A stretch of DNA of 64,000 nt from Paludibacter sp. (lineage in GTDB: Bacteria > Bacteroidota > Bacteroidia > Bacteroidales > Paludibacteraceae). Below, in pieces: positions 8,728-17,059 of this stretch; the first letter of the stretch is position 1, and every line of letters starts with the position of its first letter. Below the pieces are notes generated by a model. The model was not told the origin of the DNA, ran no database searches, and saw only the letters and a program-made list of their open reading frames with translations. The DNA lies in NCBI GenBank assembly GCA_031292575.1, contig JARLGX010000009.1, positions 89,839 to 153,838 on the forward strand, in the 5' to 3' direction. The position numbers and the translations under genes are program-made.

Positions 8728-9879
8728 CTACAAAACAGTTAAAGAAACAGTAGAGCTTGTGCCCCATTTTATGCTTGAAGCAGCACCGGCACTATTCCAC
8801 AAGCATTCACGAACGGTAAGCGTTTTAGATTTTCCATCTATTGAAAGGACTTGAAAAGAAAGCTGACTGTCATCCGAACCTGATACTTCTCCCTTCATGG
8901 GCGAATCTACCCGAAAAACTTTCAGGTTCAAATCGCCATCCGGTCCCACGAACGTGTAGTATTCATTGTAATTGGTATGCCCGTGAAAATAAGCTTTAAT
9001 GTTCGGGTGAATTTTCAGGAAAGCAGCCAATTCACGCTGTAAAGGAAGCATCCCTTTGAATTGCTCTTCAATTTCATTTTCATAATCCGTGGCCATTTCA
9101 TGATTGCCAAACGGATTGGTGAAATGAGTTGGTTCACCGCCAATCGGATCATGCGTAAAAATCAACACCGGGGTGGTTAAGCCGACTTTCCCCAAATCCC
9201 TCTCCATCCAAACACGGGCAGCCGAATCGGGCCACATGGTAATAAACATCAAATGCACTCCAACCATATCTTTAGAGAAATTGGGTTTGTCGGTACTATA
9301 ATTATAAGTAGTTGCTGTTTTGGGTGTTGCAGGTTTTAGCATTAAATTATAAATGTTTACCATCGCTGCATTATCCGTAGCCGGACTCAGTGCTTTTGGA
9401 TATCCAATGGCGTTTGCCACATCATGATTTCCACAGGTAAGCAGAAATTCTGCAGGTTGATTTCTTTTGTTTTTAAGGGTAATTCCACCATTGAGATAAT
9501 CGGCACTAAATTGTGCCCACGAAGCTGTCGCCGACTGAATTCCTGATTCCTGACGGTTCGTAATATCGCCATTAATGGCTACATAGTCGATAAAGTTGAT
9601 TGTTCTTCCGGCATTCACACCGCCATCGGCAGGGAAAACAGCTTTGGGCAAGGTATTCATTTGAGCCACCATCGCTTCATTCACACCATTTGAATTAACC
9701 ACATTTCCTCTGAAAGCGCGTTTAAGACCATAATGTAAATCGGCAGTAAATACAAGTTGAGCGATTTGGGTGGTGTCGGAAAGTGGAGCTGGTGCTGAAA
9801 CTTCAGCTTGCTTGCAGGATTGTGTATATATAAGTAGGACAGCAAACGAAATGCAGAAAGATAGAATATTAATTTTCAA
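8728..9879 (-). CDS. calcineurin-like metallophosphoesterase lipoprotein, paralogue 2
   Basis: 383 residues with a lipobox at TQSC (Cys22), so it should be membrane-anchored, unlike paralogue 1. Motifs: TADLHYG (Asp47, His49), NGDIT (Asp105), CGNHD (Asn151, His152), FTHDP (His243) and FHGHTN near residue 305. It is strongly similar to the protein at 3026-4219 along its length. It heads the minus-strand cluster phosphoesterase - TonB receptor - beta-helix lipoprotein. Probable role is release of phosphate or a dephosphorylated product from an external substrate. The exact substrate is not readable. Confidence 0.9.
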   Translation of the reverse strand: MKINILSFCISFAVLLIYTQSCKQAEVSAPAPLSDTTQIAQLVFTADLHYGLKRAFRGNVVNSNGVNEAMVAQMNTLPKAVFPADGGVNAGRTINFIDYVAINGDITNRQESGIQSATASWAQFSADYLNGGITLKNKRNQPAEFLLTCGNHDVANAIGYPKALSPATDNAAMVNIYNLMLKPATPKTATTYNYSTDKPNFSKDMVGVHLMFITMWPDSAARVWMERDLGKVGLTTPVLIFTHDPIGGEPTHFTNPFGNHEMATDYENEIEEQFKGMLPLQRELAAFLKIHPNIKAYFHGHTNYNEYYTFVGPDGDLNLKVFRVDSPMKGEVSGSDDSQLSFQVLSIDGKSKTLTVRECLWNSAGAASSIKWGTSSTVSLTVL

Positions 9880-9901
9880 AATACTTATTTTTGATTTATC
9901 A

Positions 9902-9909
9902 CAAAGTTA
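9902..9909 (-). promoter_or_regulatory. possible -7 promoter box for phosphoesterase 2
   Basis: TAACTTTG on the minus strand, 22-30 bases before the start codon. An inverted repeat CGTTA / TAACG (9949-9953 and 9961-9965) lies upstream and could be a regulator site. No clear -33 element. Confidence 0.4.
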
Positions 9910-9980
9910 ACTTACTTTTAATTATTGAATTAGCTCATTTTACTTAGGCGTTACGTTTTATAACGAATCCAATTACTTCA

Positions 9981-10010
9981 GAAAAAAAGCTGTCCGAATA
10001 AGACAGCTTC
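9981..10010 (-). terminator. intrinsic terminator of the glycosyltransferase / PlcP-like operon
   Basis: Perfect 8-bp stem AAGCTGTC / GACAGCTT with a 7-nt loop. On the minus strand it is followed by seven T. It closes the two-gene operon and separates it from the phosphoesterase 2 promoter. Confidence 0.8.
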
Positions 10011-10051
10011 CGCAGTTAAAGAAAAGGTCAAAACAAATTAAAGAAATAATT

Positions 10052-11155
10052 TTATGTGCTTGCATAAATATTGGAATGCTCATATTCAAGTCGGGTTAGT
10101 TCGAACAAAAAGAACGATTCAGCCATTTGACTCCAATACTTAAATTCTGTAGTTCTATTATATTCCGGCAAAAAGTCAAGCAACACATCAAGGTCGAATT
10201 CATTGGCGGTGACTCCTGCTCCCGAACGAATGGCATCCAGCACATTACACTCTTGTTCAATGTGAGTAGGAATCATCAAAACAGGTTTTTGCATATACAT
10301 TGCTTCGCAAACCGACTCAAAACCACCGGTAGTGGCGTAAGCTTTACATCCGGCCATATATTCCAAAAAGAGTGTATCGCTCAATTGATGAAGCGTAAGA
10401 TTGGATGTCAATGATTCAGTTTGTTTTGCATTTTTTTTATCCCAAAAGAAATGCAGTTTTTGTTTAGGATGATTGTTGCTCCAGTCGCTCAATTCTTTTG
10501 CATAGCCACTATTGAGCATATAACCATGAATATAATTTCCATTAGATATTTTATAATTTAAGACTTCCGAACGCAAAAGCGGAGGTACAATTGCAATTTT
10601 ACCCTGGTACAATTTTTCGTCCATGCGAAATGAAAGTGCGAGCATTTTATAAGCGTTCATTGCCGTAAGCCGTGAATAAAAGTTCAACAAATGAAATTGT
10701 CTGCTGTTTTTTCCGGAATAATTAAACTCCCGAGTCAGGAAATAATACTGATGAGCCACATTTATCATGGGTGGTTTCGGATTGAAAATTCCATACGTAA
10801 CCCCACACATCAGTTCGTAAAAATTAATTACAACATCCGGTTGCTTTTTTCGGATTGTTTGTCGAATGCTAAGCAGGCTGGCAACATAAACCGGCACTAA
10901 CAATAAATTATACAAAATACTAATTAGCAGCGGAGAATGTTTTCCCTTTGGTGTGGGAAGAAAATTAGGACTTTGAAATTGTATGATTTCACTTTGGATT
11001 TTTTCGGTAAAAAACCCCGGCAGAGTTCTTTTAGCACTGCATCCAACCATTACGCCCACAACTTCATGCCCGTTTCGTTCGAGCATCGATTTCAGGCTCA
11101 GAGCTTGTGTGAAATGACCCCTGCCCTCCCCTTGCACTACAAACAAGTATCTCAT
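10052..11155 (-). CDS. GT-B fold glycosyltransferase (GT28/MurG-like)
   Basis: 367 residues. The N-terminus VVQGEGRGHFTQALSL has the GxGH(x)TQA glycine/His pattern of MurG/MGDG-synthase-like GT-B enzymes. The C-terminal donor site has ATTGGFESVCEAMYMQKPVLMIP, the usual GGxxSxxEA signature, then EQECNV. There is no signal peptide; hydrophobic stretches near 75-100 suggest membrane association. It starts 16 bases after the PlcP-like phosphoesterase stop, so the two are surely cotranscribed. In alphaproteobacteria a PlcP phospholipase C is paired with a glycosyltransferase (Agt) that glycosylates the diacylglycerol released under phosphate limitation. By analogy this enzyme may make glycolipid from diacylglycerol. 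That role is inference, and the enzyme family differs from Agt. Confidence 0.8.
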   Translation of the reverse strand: MRYLFVVQGEGRGHFTQALSLKSMLERNGHEVVGVMVGCSAKRTLPGFFTEKIQSEIIQFQSPNFLPTPKGKHSPLLISILYNLLLVPVYVASLLSIRQTIRKKQPDVVINFYELMCGVTYGIFNPKPPMINVAHQYYFLTREFNYSGKNSRQFHLLNFYSRLTAMNAYKMLALSFRMDEKLYQGKIAIVPPLLRSEVLNYKISNGNYIHGYMLNSGYAKELSDWSNNHPKQKLHFFWDKKNAKQTESLTSNLTLHQLSDTLFLEYMAGCKAYATTGGFESVCEAMYMQKPVLMIPTHIEQECNVLDAIRSGAGVTANEFDLDVLLDFLPEYNRTTEFKYWSQMAESFFLFELTRLEYEHSNIYAST

Positions 11156-11171
11156 ATTATCAATATTGTGT

Positions 11172-12020
11172 TTAGAAAAATGGATTAAAGAAATTATTCG
11201 AAAAAGCTACCCGCATTGATTTGCCTGAATTTTGTGATAACTCAATTACTTCAATTGGGTCCACTTTTTCAGCCATATCAGTGTGCATATAAACTTCCCA
11301 CGTTCCATCCTCATGTTCCAGCAACGCCGACATACTTTCCACCCAATCGCCCGAATTCAGATAATGTATTCCATCAATCATCCTGTTGGCAGGTTGGTGA
11401 ATGTGTCCGCAAATAATACCATCGGCATGACGCGAATGAGCCAGCGAAACAAGCTCATTTTCATAGTTGGAAATATACGAAACAGCCGATTTTACTTTTT
11501 GTTTTATACTTTGCGAAAGCGAGAAGTACGGCAATCCTTTTTTAGTGCGATAGATATTGTAAATACGGTTGACCCAAAGTAAAAAAGTGTAACCTACATC
11601 GCCTAACTTTGCCAGCCAAACCATGTTCGAGGTTACATTATCGAAAATATCACCATGCACAACATAGTAAGTTTTTCCATTTTTTTGATGAACATAATCT
11701 TTTACAATTTCAATATTGGCAAATGAAAGAGGTGCTATATGATCGATAAAATCATCATGATTACCACGAATATAAATAACTTTTGTGTTATGGTTCTCCA
11801 TCATTTTCATGATAATTTTAAAGAAATCGGTGTGTTCTTTTTTCCAATTCCCTTTTCCACCTTTTTGGATATGCCATCCATCTATAATATCTCCGTTCAG
11901 AATAAGTGTATTACAATTCACAGTGCGCAGAAAATCAGCAAGCTGACGCGTCTTTGAATGTTCAGTTCCAAGATGAACATCCGAAATGACAATGGTAGGA
12001 TAAAATTTTTGATTGTACAT
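11172..12020 (-). CDS. PlcP/LpxH-like metallophosphoesterase (candidate phospholipase C)
   Basis: 282 residues, cytosolic, no signal peptide. Metal motifs: ISDVHLGT near residue 13-20, NGDIIDGW, RGNHDD, VHGD and CGHIHQPA. The blocks DIIDGW, WLAKLGD and LNSGDWVES are typical of the 'UDP-2,3-diacylglucosamine diphosphatase-like' subgroup that includes the alphaproteobacterial phospholipase C PlcP, rather than classical LpxH. It is divergent from phoU and followed 16 bases later by a glycosyltransferase. This context favours phospholipid headgroup removal during phosphate starvation over lipid A synthesis (inference). An LpxH-type activity remains the alternative, and the sequence alone cannot separate them. 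Confidence 0.85.
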   Translation of the reverse strand: MYNQKFYPTIVISDVHLGTEHSKTRQLADFLRTVNCNTLILNGDIIDGWHIQKGGKGNWKKEHTDFFKIIMKMMENHNTKVIYIRGNHDDFIDHIAPLSFANIEIVKDYVHQKNGKTYYVVHGDIFDNVTSNMVWLAKLGDVGYTFLLWVNRIYNIYRTKKGLPYFSLSQSIKQKVKSAVSYISNYENELVSLAHSRHADGIICGHIHQPANRMIDGIHYLNSGDWVESMSALLEHEDGTWEVYMHTDMAEKVDPIEVIELSQNSGKSMRVAFSNNFFNPFF

Positions 12021-12319
12021 AAGGTTTTTTTTATGTACAAAGTAACAAGTATAATATTGCGGGAGTAAAACAGGAAGGTTAAAGTGCTGTTACAGTTTCG
12101 AGTGCAAAAAATCGCACTTGCAGTTCATAAATAATATTGGAATAAGTTTAAAAAACACACAAATGTAATAAACGGTCAAAACTTACAACAGACTTTGTAC
12201 GTTAATTGCGAATGATACACTGTAATTTGAGAAAAATGATTAAATTTGACCAATCATACATATAAAGGGTCCAATGGATATAAGTTGCTTTACAATAAAA
12301 TAATTACAAAACAAAATAT
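12021..12319. promoter_or_regulatory. divergent promoter region between plcP-like gene and phoU
   Basis: About 300 AT-rich bases between two divergent starts, with no ORF. On the minus strand TTACTTTG near 12043-12050 is one base off the TAnnTTTG box for the plcP-like gene. An inverted repeat AGTGC...GCACT with core AGTGCAAAAAATCGCACT lies near 12101-12118 and is a candidate operator. I could not recognise a PhoB box, as no Bacteroidota consensus is known to me. Confidence 0.45.
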
Positions 12320-12985
12320 ATGAGACATTTAGAACAAGAACTGATAGCACTCCGTCAGGATGTTATTGACATGTGGAAAATAGTAATTTCGCAAGTTGCA
12401 AATTCAGGCGAAGCCATTTTATCATTCGACAAAGATTTAGCGCAGAAAGTTTCAATGCGTGAAAAAAAAGTAGATGCGTACGAACTGAAAATTGATAGTG
12501 ACTGTGAAAACATTATTGCTTTGCATCAGCCGGTAGCAATAGATTTACGCTTTGTGCTGGCGGCTCTGAAAATTAACTCCAACCTGGAACGAATAGCTGA
12601 TTTTGCTTATGGAATTTCACGCGTACTGATTAACAATCCTTCCGTTATTTTGGATGCTGAAATTATTACCAGTTCCAATTTGAGAGTAATGATAGACCAG
12701 GTAAATAAAATGCTTACACAAGGGTTAGATGCTTTTGAAAATGAAAAATCGAACTTTGCTGCAGCTATTTTTAGCGAAGACAATAAGGTAGACGAAATCA
12801 ATAATAATGCAGCCCGCATTATAGCCGATTACATTCAAAAAAATCCTGACCGTGCATATGAATGTTTGCAATTAGTGAGTGCCTTCAGAAAATTGGAACG
12901 CATTGGAGATCATTGCAGCAATATTGCCGAAGAGATTTTCTTTTACTTAGACGCAAAAGTGTTGAAACATTCACCAAAATTGTAG
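12320..12985 (+). CDS. phoU: PhoU family phosphate-signalling protein
   Basis: 221 residues, all helical. It shows the two PhoU repeats, each with the conserved acidic metal-binding motif: SNLERIADFAYGI in the first half and RKLERIGDHCSNIAEE in the second. Length matches the family (about 215-240). PhoU normally links the Pst transporter to the PhoR kinase and dampens Pho signalling. No pst genes precede it here. Downstream lie the PhoB- and PhoR-type genes on the same strand, after a strong terminator hairpin, so phoU may be separately transcribed. Confidence 0.95.
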   Translation: MRHLEQELIALRQDVIDMWKIVISQVANSGEAILSFDKDLAQKVSMREKKVDAYELKIDSDCENIIALHQPVAIDLRFVLAALKINSNLERIADFAYGISRVLINNPSVILDAEIITSSNLRVMIDQVNKMLTQGLDAFENEKSNFAAAIFSEDNKVDEINNNAARIIADYIQKNPDRAYECLQLVSAFRKLERIGDHCSNIAEEIFFYLDAKVLKHSPKL

Positions 12986-13008
12986 ATATATAAGCTCAAT
13001 AAAACCAT

Positions 13009-13055
13009 ACCGATAAGAGACAAACTCGTTTGAATTTGTCTCTTATCGGTTTTAT
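13009..13055 (+). terminator. strong intrinsic terminator after phoU
   Basis: Perfect 15-bp stem CCGATAAGAGACAAA (13010-13024) / TTTGTCTCTTATCGG (13035-13049), 10-nt loop, then TTTTATTTAT. One more A-T pair extends the base. Confidence 0.85.
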
Positions 13056-13090
13056 TTATGCTGATTTACAACAAAATTAAATATTTGTCA

Positions 13091-13098
13091 TATCTTTG
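13091..13098 (+). promoter_or_regulatory. possible -7 box of the response-regulator promoter
   Basis: TATCTTTG, matching TAnnTTTG, about 70 bases upstream of the regulator's start and just behind the phoU terminator. No good -33 element. Confidence 0.4.
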
Positions 13099-13168
13099 TA
13101 ATAGATATTACACAGCTCCGAAACAATAGATTTGTTCCTTTGTAACAAAATTTTAATCCATTAAAAGT

Positions 13169-13858
13169 ATGAATCCTTATCGTATTTTGGTAGTTGACGA
13201 CGAAGAAGACTTGTGTGAGATTCTTCAATTTAATTTGGAAACCGAAGGATATTCGGTAGATGTGGCTTATTCGGCCGAAGAAGCATTGAAAAAAGACATT
13301 AGCGTTTACAATTTGTTGTTGTTGGATGTAATGATGGGCGAAATTTCGGGATTTAAAATGGCTCGCCAACTTCGTGAAAATACAGCAACCGCAAGTATTC
13401 CTATCATTTTTCTTACAGCTAAAGATTCTGAAACAGATCGTCTTACGGGATTTAATATCGGCGCTGATGATTATATCTCGAAACCGTTTTCTATTCGTGA
13501 AGTTTTGGCACGCGTAAAAGCTGTTATCCGTAGGGTAGATGCAACTAAAACTGAAGCTGCTCCACCTGTGAAACTGAATTACGAAAAACTTGAAATGTCG
13601 CTGGAAAACAAAAAAGTAACACTTGAAGGTATTGAAATTCCATTTACTAAAAAAGAATTTGAAATTTTAAAGCTCTTTTTGGCAAATAAAAACAGGGTAT
13701 TTTCTCGCGAAGAAATGCTTACACGGGTTTGGAGCGATGAAGTAATTGTACTTGACAGAACTATTGATGTTAATATTACCCGGCTCCGAAAAAAAATAGG
13801 TCCCTATGGTAAAAATATAGTAACCCGTCTTGGTTATGGTTATTGCTTTGAAGAATAG
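13169..13858 (+). CDS. phoB: PhoB/OmpR-family response regulator
   Basis: 229 residues. Receiver domain (1-120): acidic pocket Asp10-Asp11, phosphoacceptor Asp53 in LLLDVMMG, Thr/Ala at LTAKD and Lys105 in ISKPF. C-terminal winged helix (about 130-229) with FTKKEFEILKLF, SREEMLTRVW and VDVNITRLRKKIG-like end. Its place between phoU and a membrane kinase supports a PhoB assignment, though the OmpR family is large and the symbol rests on context. It should activate phosphate-starvation genes when phosphorylated. Confidence 0.88.
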   Translation: MNPYRILVVDDEEDLCEILQFNLETEGYSVDVAYSAEEALKKDISVYNLLLLDVMMGEISGFKMARQLRENTATASIPIIFLTAKDSETDRLTGFNIGADDYISKPFSIREVLARVKAVIRRVDATKTEAAPPVKLNYEKLEMSLENKKVTLEGIEIPFTKKEFEILKLFLANKNRVFSREEMLTRVWSDEVIVLDRTIDVNITRLRKKIGPYGKNIVTRLGYGYCFEE

Positions 13859-13865
13859 GTAGATG

Positions 13866-13975
13866 ACTCCTAACTCCTAAAGTGGAGTTCTATTTCTTTT
13901 ACTTTCGTATTGTTAAATACAATTATCTCAAAATAGATAAATCTAATTTGAACTCCCCTTTGGGGTTGGGAGTTC
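13866..13975. repeat. paired 25-bp palindromic repeat, site 1
   Basis: Two inverted copies of a 25-bp unit, ACTCCTAACTCCTAAAGTGG... (13866-13890) and the reverse complement of ACTCCCAACCCCAAAGGGG... (13950-13975), about 60 bases apart in the regulator-kinase gap. Further pairs occur at 27585-27677 and 56986-57104. Confidence 0.8.
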
Positions 13976-14002
13976 TTTAATTTTCCTTATTGGTTAGGTG
14001 TT

Positions 14003-15730
14003 ATGACTTTAAATCGTCGTCTTTTTCTCTACTTTTTTAGCATCTTTTTCACGATGCTGGCAGTCATCTGTTTCTTTCAATATCAACGCGAAAAAGAATT
14101 TAGAACAGAACAACTCGACCACCAATTATCCATTTATAACTTTACTATTTACAGGTATGTAAGCGAACAAAATCCAAGTTGGGAAAAGTTGGAAGAATAT
14201 GTTCGTCTCTTCCCTGACACAGCCTTGCGGGTAACCGTGATTGACACCACCGGGTTAGTAGTTTTCGACTCCAGGGTAAAAAAAGGAACTGTACTTCAAA
14301 ATCATTTGCATCGTCCGGAGGTTGAAATGTCAAACATTTCTGAAAATGGAAAAGCAATCCGCCATTCCGTTTCTACCGGAAAAGATTATTACTACCTGGC
14401 TCATCGTTTTCCCAAAGACTATGTCCGAAGCGCAATGCCTTACAACGTCAGTTTGATTAGCATGCTCAAAGCCAATACGTTTTTCTTGTATTTTATGACT
14501 TTTGTGCTCATTTTGGCTATTCTGGCACTTTATCTTATTGCCCGTAATTTCACAAAATCAATAGATCGATTACGAATTTTTACTCAAAAAGCTGAAAAAG
14601 AACAAATTGAAGATACTGATATTGAATTTCCAAATGATGAATTAGGCGAAATTAGTAAAAACATAGTTAAACTATATAAACTGCAATTGCAAACAAAAGA
14701 TGAGGTAAATAAAGAACGGGAAAAATACATTAAACACCTCCAGATTTCGCAGGAAGGGTTGGGTATTTTCTCATCAACAAAGAAAGAATTACTTGCCAAT
14801 ACCCATTTTATTCAATATACAAACATCCTTTCCGACCAACAATGCGAGAGTTCGGATCAAATATTTTTGCTGCCCGAATTTGCCGAAGTAAACGAATTTA
14901 TTGATAAAAGTCTACTTAATAATCAACTAAACAGAAAACGATTAACCATTGAAAAAGGAAGTCGTGTTTTTTCAGTTCAATGTATTGTTTTTCAAGATGA
15001 AACTTTCGAAATTTCTATCAACGACATTACAATTCAAGAACATGAAAATGAATTAAAACGCCACCTGACTCAGAATATTTCGCACGAACTCAAAACTCCG
15101 GTAAGTAGTATTTTAGGCTATATGGAAAGTATTCTTGAGAACCCTGAAATGGATTTGCAACGTCAGCGATTTTTTGTAGAACGATCCTTTCATCAGGCAC
15201 AAAGATTGAACGATTTGTTGCAGGACATTTCTACGCTCAATAAAATGGATGAAGCCAAACGATTGTTGGAAAAAGAAAATTGCAACATTTCCGATGTCAT
15301 CTCTGATGTATTGAACGATGTCCATTTGGAAATAGAACAAAAGGGCTATAAAATATTAAGAAATTATCAACCAACTATCCAAATTCAGGGGAATCGTTCA
15401 TTAATTTATTCTATTTTCCGCAATTTACTTGATAATTCATTGGCCTACGCCGGTGAAAAAATTAATGTTGAAATAAGTTGTTATCGTGAAGATGAACAGT
15501 TCTTCTATTTCTCGTTTAGCGACAATGGAATTGGTGTCTCTGAAGAACATTTAAACCGCTTGTTTGAAAGATTTTATCGGGTAGATAAAGGGCGTAGCAG
15601 AAAGATGGGTGGAACCGGACTTGGTTTAGCCATTGTAAAAAACGCGGTTATCTATCATAAGGGAACTATCTCAGCCAAAAGTGTTCCGGGTGGTGGATTA
15701 AGCTTTATTTTTTCGCTGAGAAAGTTTTAA
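14003..15730 (+). CDS. phoR: PhoR-type membrane sensor histidine kinase
   Basis: 575 residues. TM1 about 8-25, an extracytoplasmic part of about 130 residues, TM2 about 158-180, HAMP-like and coiled segment to about 245, PAS-like region about 250-345, HisKA with phosphoacceptor His361 in ISHELKTPVSS, and HATPase with N-box NLLDNSLAYA, DNGIGV, the FERFYRVDKGRSR stretch and GGTGLGLAIVKN. It starts 144 bases after the response regulator, with a repeat pair in the gap. Expected to phosphorylate the upstream PhoB-type regulator. The presence of phoU suggests the signal is phosphate sufficiency. Confidence 0.9.
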   Translation: MTLNRRLFLYFFSIFFTMLAVICFFQYQREKEFRTEQLDHQLSIYNFTIYRYVSEQNPSWEKLEEYVRLFPDTALRVTVIDTTGLVVFDSRVKKGTVLQNHLHRPEVEMSNISENGKAIRHSVSTGKDYYYLAHRFPKDYVRSAMPYNVSLISMLKANTFFLYFMTFVLILAILALYLIARNFTKSIDRLRIFTQKAEKEQIEDTDIEFPNDELGEISKNIVKLYKLQLQTKDEVNKEREKYIKHLQISQEGLGIFSSTKKELLANTHFIQYTNILSDQQCESSDQIFLLPEFAEVNEFIDKSLLNNQLNRKRLTIEKGSRVFSVQCIVFQDETFEISINDITIQEHENELKRHLTQNISHELKTPVSSILGYMESILENPEMDLQRQRFFVERSFHQAQRLNDLLQDISTLNKMDEAKRLLEKENCNISDVISDVLNDVHLEIEQKGYKILRNYQPTIQIQGNRSLIYSIFRNLLDNSLAYAGEKINVEISCYREDEQFFYFSFSDNGIGVSEEHLNRLFERFYRVDKGRSRKMGGTGLGLAIVKNAVIYHKGTISAKSVPGGGLSFIFSLRKF

Positions 15731-15754
15731 TTGCTACTTACCAATAATCATTCT

Positions 15755-17020
15755 ATGAAACTGTTTCGCAGCAAATGGGCAGCATTGTTTTTTAGCAATT
15801 TTCTGGGAGTGTTCAACGACAACTTCGTAAAGAACTGTATCATTTTTATTGCCATTGGTTGGTCTATGCCTAAATGGATAACCCAGTCGCAACTCATTTC
15901 CATGGTGTCGGCTTCGTTAATTGTTCCATATCTTTTTCTTTCACCGTTAGCAGGGCGGTTTGCCGTTATTTACTCCAAAAAAAGCGTTTTTAGAATAAGT
16001 AAACTGTTCGAAATCCCGGTTTTGGTTTTGGCCTGTGTGGCATTCAATTTTCACTGGGTAATGGTAGCCGTTTTAGCTGTATTACTTATGGGAATTCTCA
16101 GTTGCATGTACTCACCTTCAAAGTACAGTTTAATACGGGATATTGGTGGCGAGCATGGTGTTTCGTACGGTAGCGGAGTGTTCGAGATGATGGCTTTTTT
16201 AGGGATTTTATTAGGAACGGTAACAGCTTCAGTTGTTTCAGATCACTATAATCAGTGGCTCATTTTTGGTATTTTTATTGGTTTGGCTATTCTTGGTTAT
16301 ATGGTTACACGTTCTATCCGCGCTCATGAATTACCCGAGAACAAAGAAGAAGTTGGCACATTGAATCCGGTACGATTTATCAGAGACTCTTACCTATTTG
16401 CACATCAACATGCAAATGTGAATAGTGCTATTTTTGGCGCATCAGTCTTTTGGATGATTGGCGGCATGCTGCAAATGAATCTGGTTATTCATACGAAACA
16501 TATTTACCATGCTTCCAATTCCATTACCGGCATAGTTATGGCTTGTGCAGCCATTGGCATTGCACTCGGGACCTGGGCTGCAGGGAAAATTTCGGGTAAG
16601 GATGTAAAAACAGGACTCATTCTGATTGGCATTGGAGGCATGAGTATAGGTTTCTTCCTTATCACATTTTTCCAATTGAGTTTGGTTATATTTATAGTTC
16701 TTATTTTCTTTGTTGCATTTATGGGAGGAATTTTCCAAATTCCATGTTTGTCAATGCTGCAAAATTCTAATCTTGGCCGGAAACTTGGCGACATGATTGG
16801 GTATTTAAATATGCTCACTTTTATTTTTGTTTTGCTTGGAACTTTTCTCTTTTCAGCTATAACTTACTTTACTTCCGAAAATAGTTTCGTTGTGTTCGGA
16901 GCTATTTTGGTTATCTGTCTATTTGTAACAATCTACTTTCACAAAAAATCTCCTGAATTTTTAATAGAGACAAAAAAAATGTTACATTTTGCACGTAAAA
17001 ATATAAAAAGAAAGCTCTAA
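15755..17020 (+). CDS. LplT-like lysophospholipid transporter (MFS)
   Basis: 421 residues, about 12 membrane segments. The N-terminal FFSNFLGVFNDNF and the YSPSKYSLIRD block match the LplT family (E. coli lysophospholipid flippase, which has FGDN and YSPAKYG at the same places). I chose ATG 15755, 24 bases after the kinase stop; a TTG at 15731 directly after that stop would be an in-frame alternative. The tight spacing behind the kinase implies cotranscription. LplT moves lysophospholipids across the inner membrane for reacylation or turnover, which fits a membrane lipid role in the Pho region. No acyltransferase domain is fused. Confidence 0.82.
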   Translation: MKLFRSKWAALFFSNFLGVFNDNFVKNCIIFIAIGWSMPKWITQSQLISMVSASLIVPYLFLSPLAGRFAVIYSKKSVFRISKLFEIPVLVLACVAFNFHWVMVAVLAVLLMGILSCMYSPSKYSLIRDIGGEHGVSYGSGVFEMMAFLGILLGTVTASVVSDHYNQWLIFGIFIGLAILGYMVTRSIRAHELPENKEEVGTLNPVRFIRDSYLFAHQHANVNSAIFGASVFWMIGGMLQMNLVIHTKHIYHASNSITGIVMACAAIGIALGTWAAGKISGKDVKTGLILIGIGGMSIGFFLITFFQLSLVIFIVLIFFVAFMGGIFQIPCLSMLQNSNLGRKLGDMIGYLNMLTFIFVLLGTFLFSAITYFTSENSFVVFGAILVICLFVTIYFHKKSPEFLIETKKMLHFARKNIKRKL

Positions 17021-17040
17021 GAATAATCTCAGAGCTTTTC
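17009..17040. terminator. bidirectional terminator between lplT-like gene and OmpA-family gene
   Basis: Stem AAAGCTCT / AGAGCTTT (17011-17018 and 17031-17038) including the lplT-like stop codon. T-rich sequence follows on both strands. The flanking genes converge. Confidence 0.7.
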
Positions 17041-17059
17041 ATTTTATTGAGCGAATTTA

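Noticed and set aside
12986..13168. A pstSCAB transporter linked to phoU
   Set aside because: None of the pst genes is present anywhere in the window, so phoU stands without its usual transporter.
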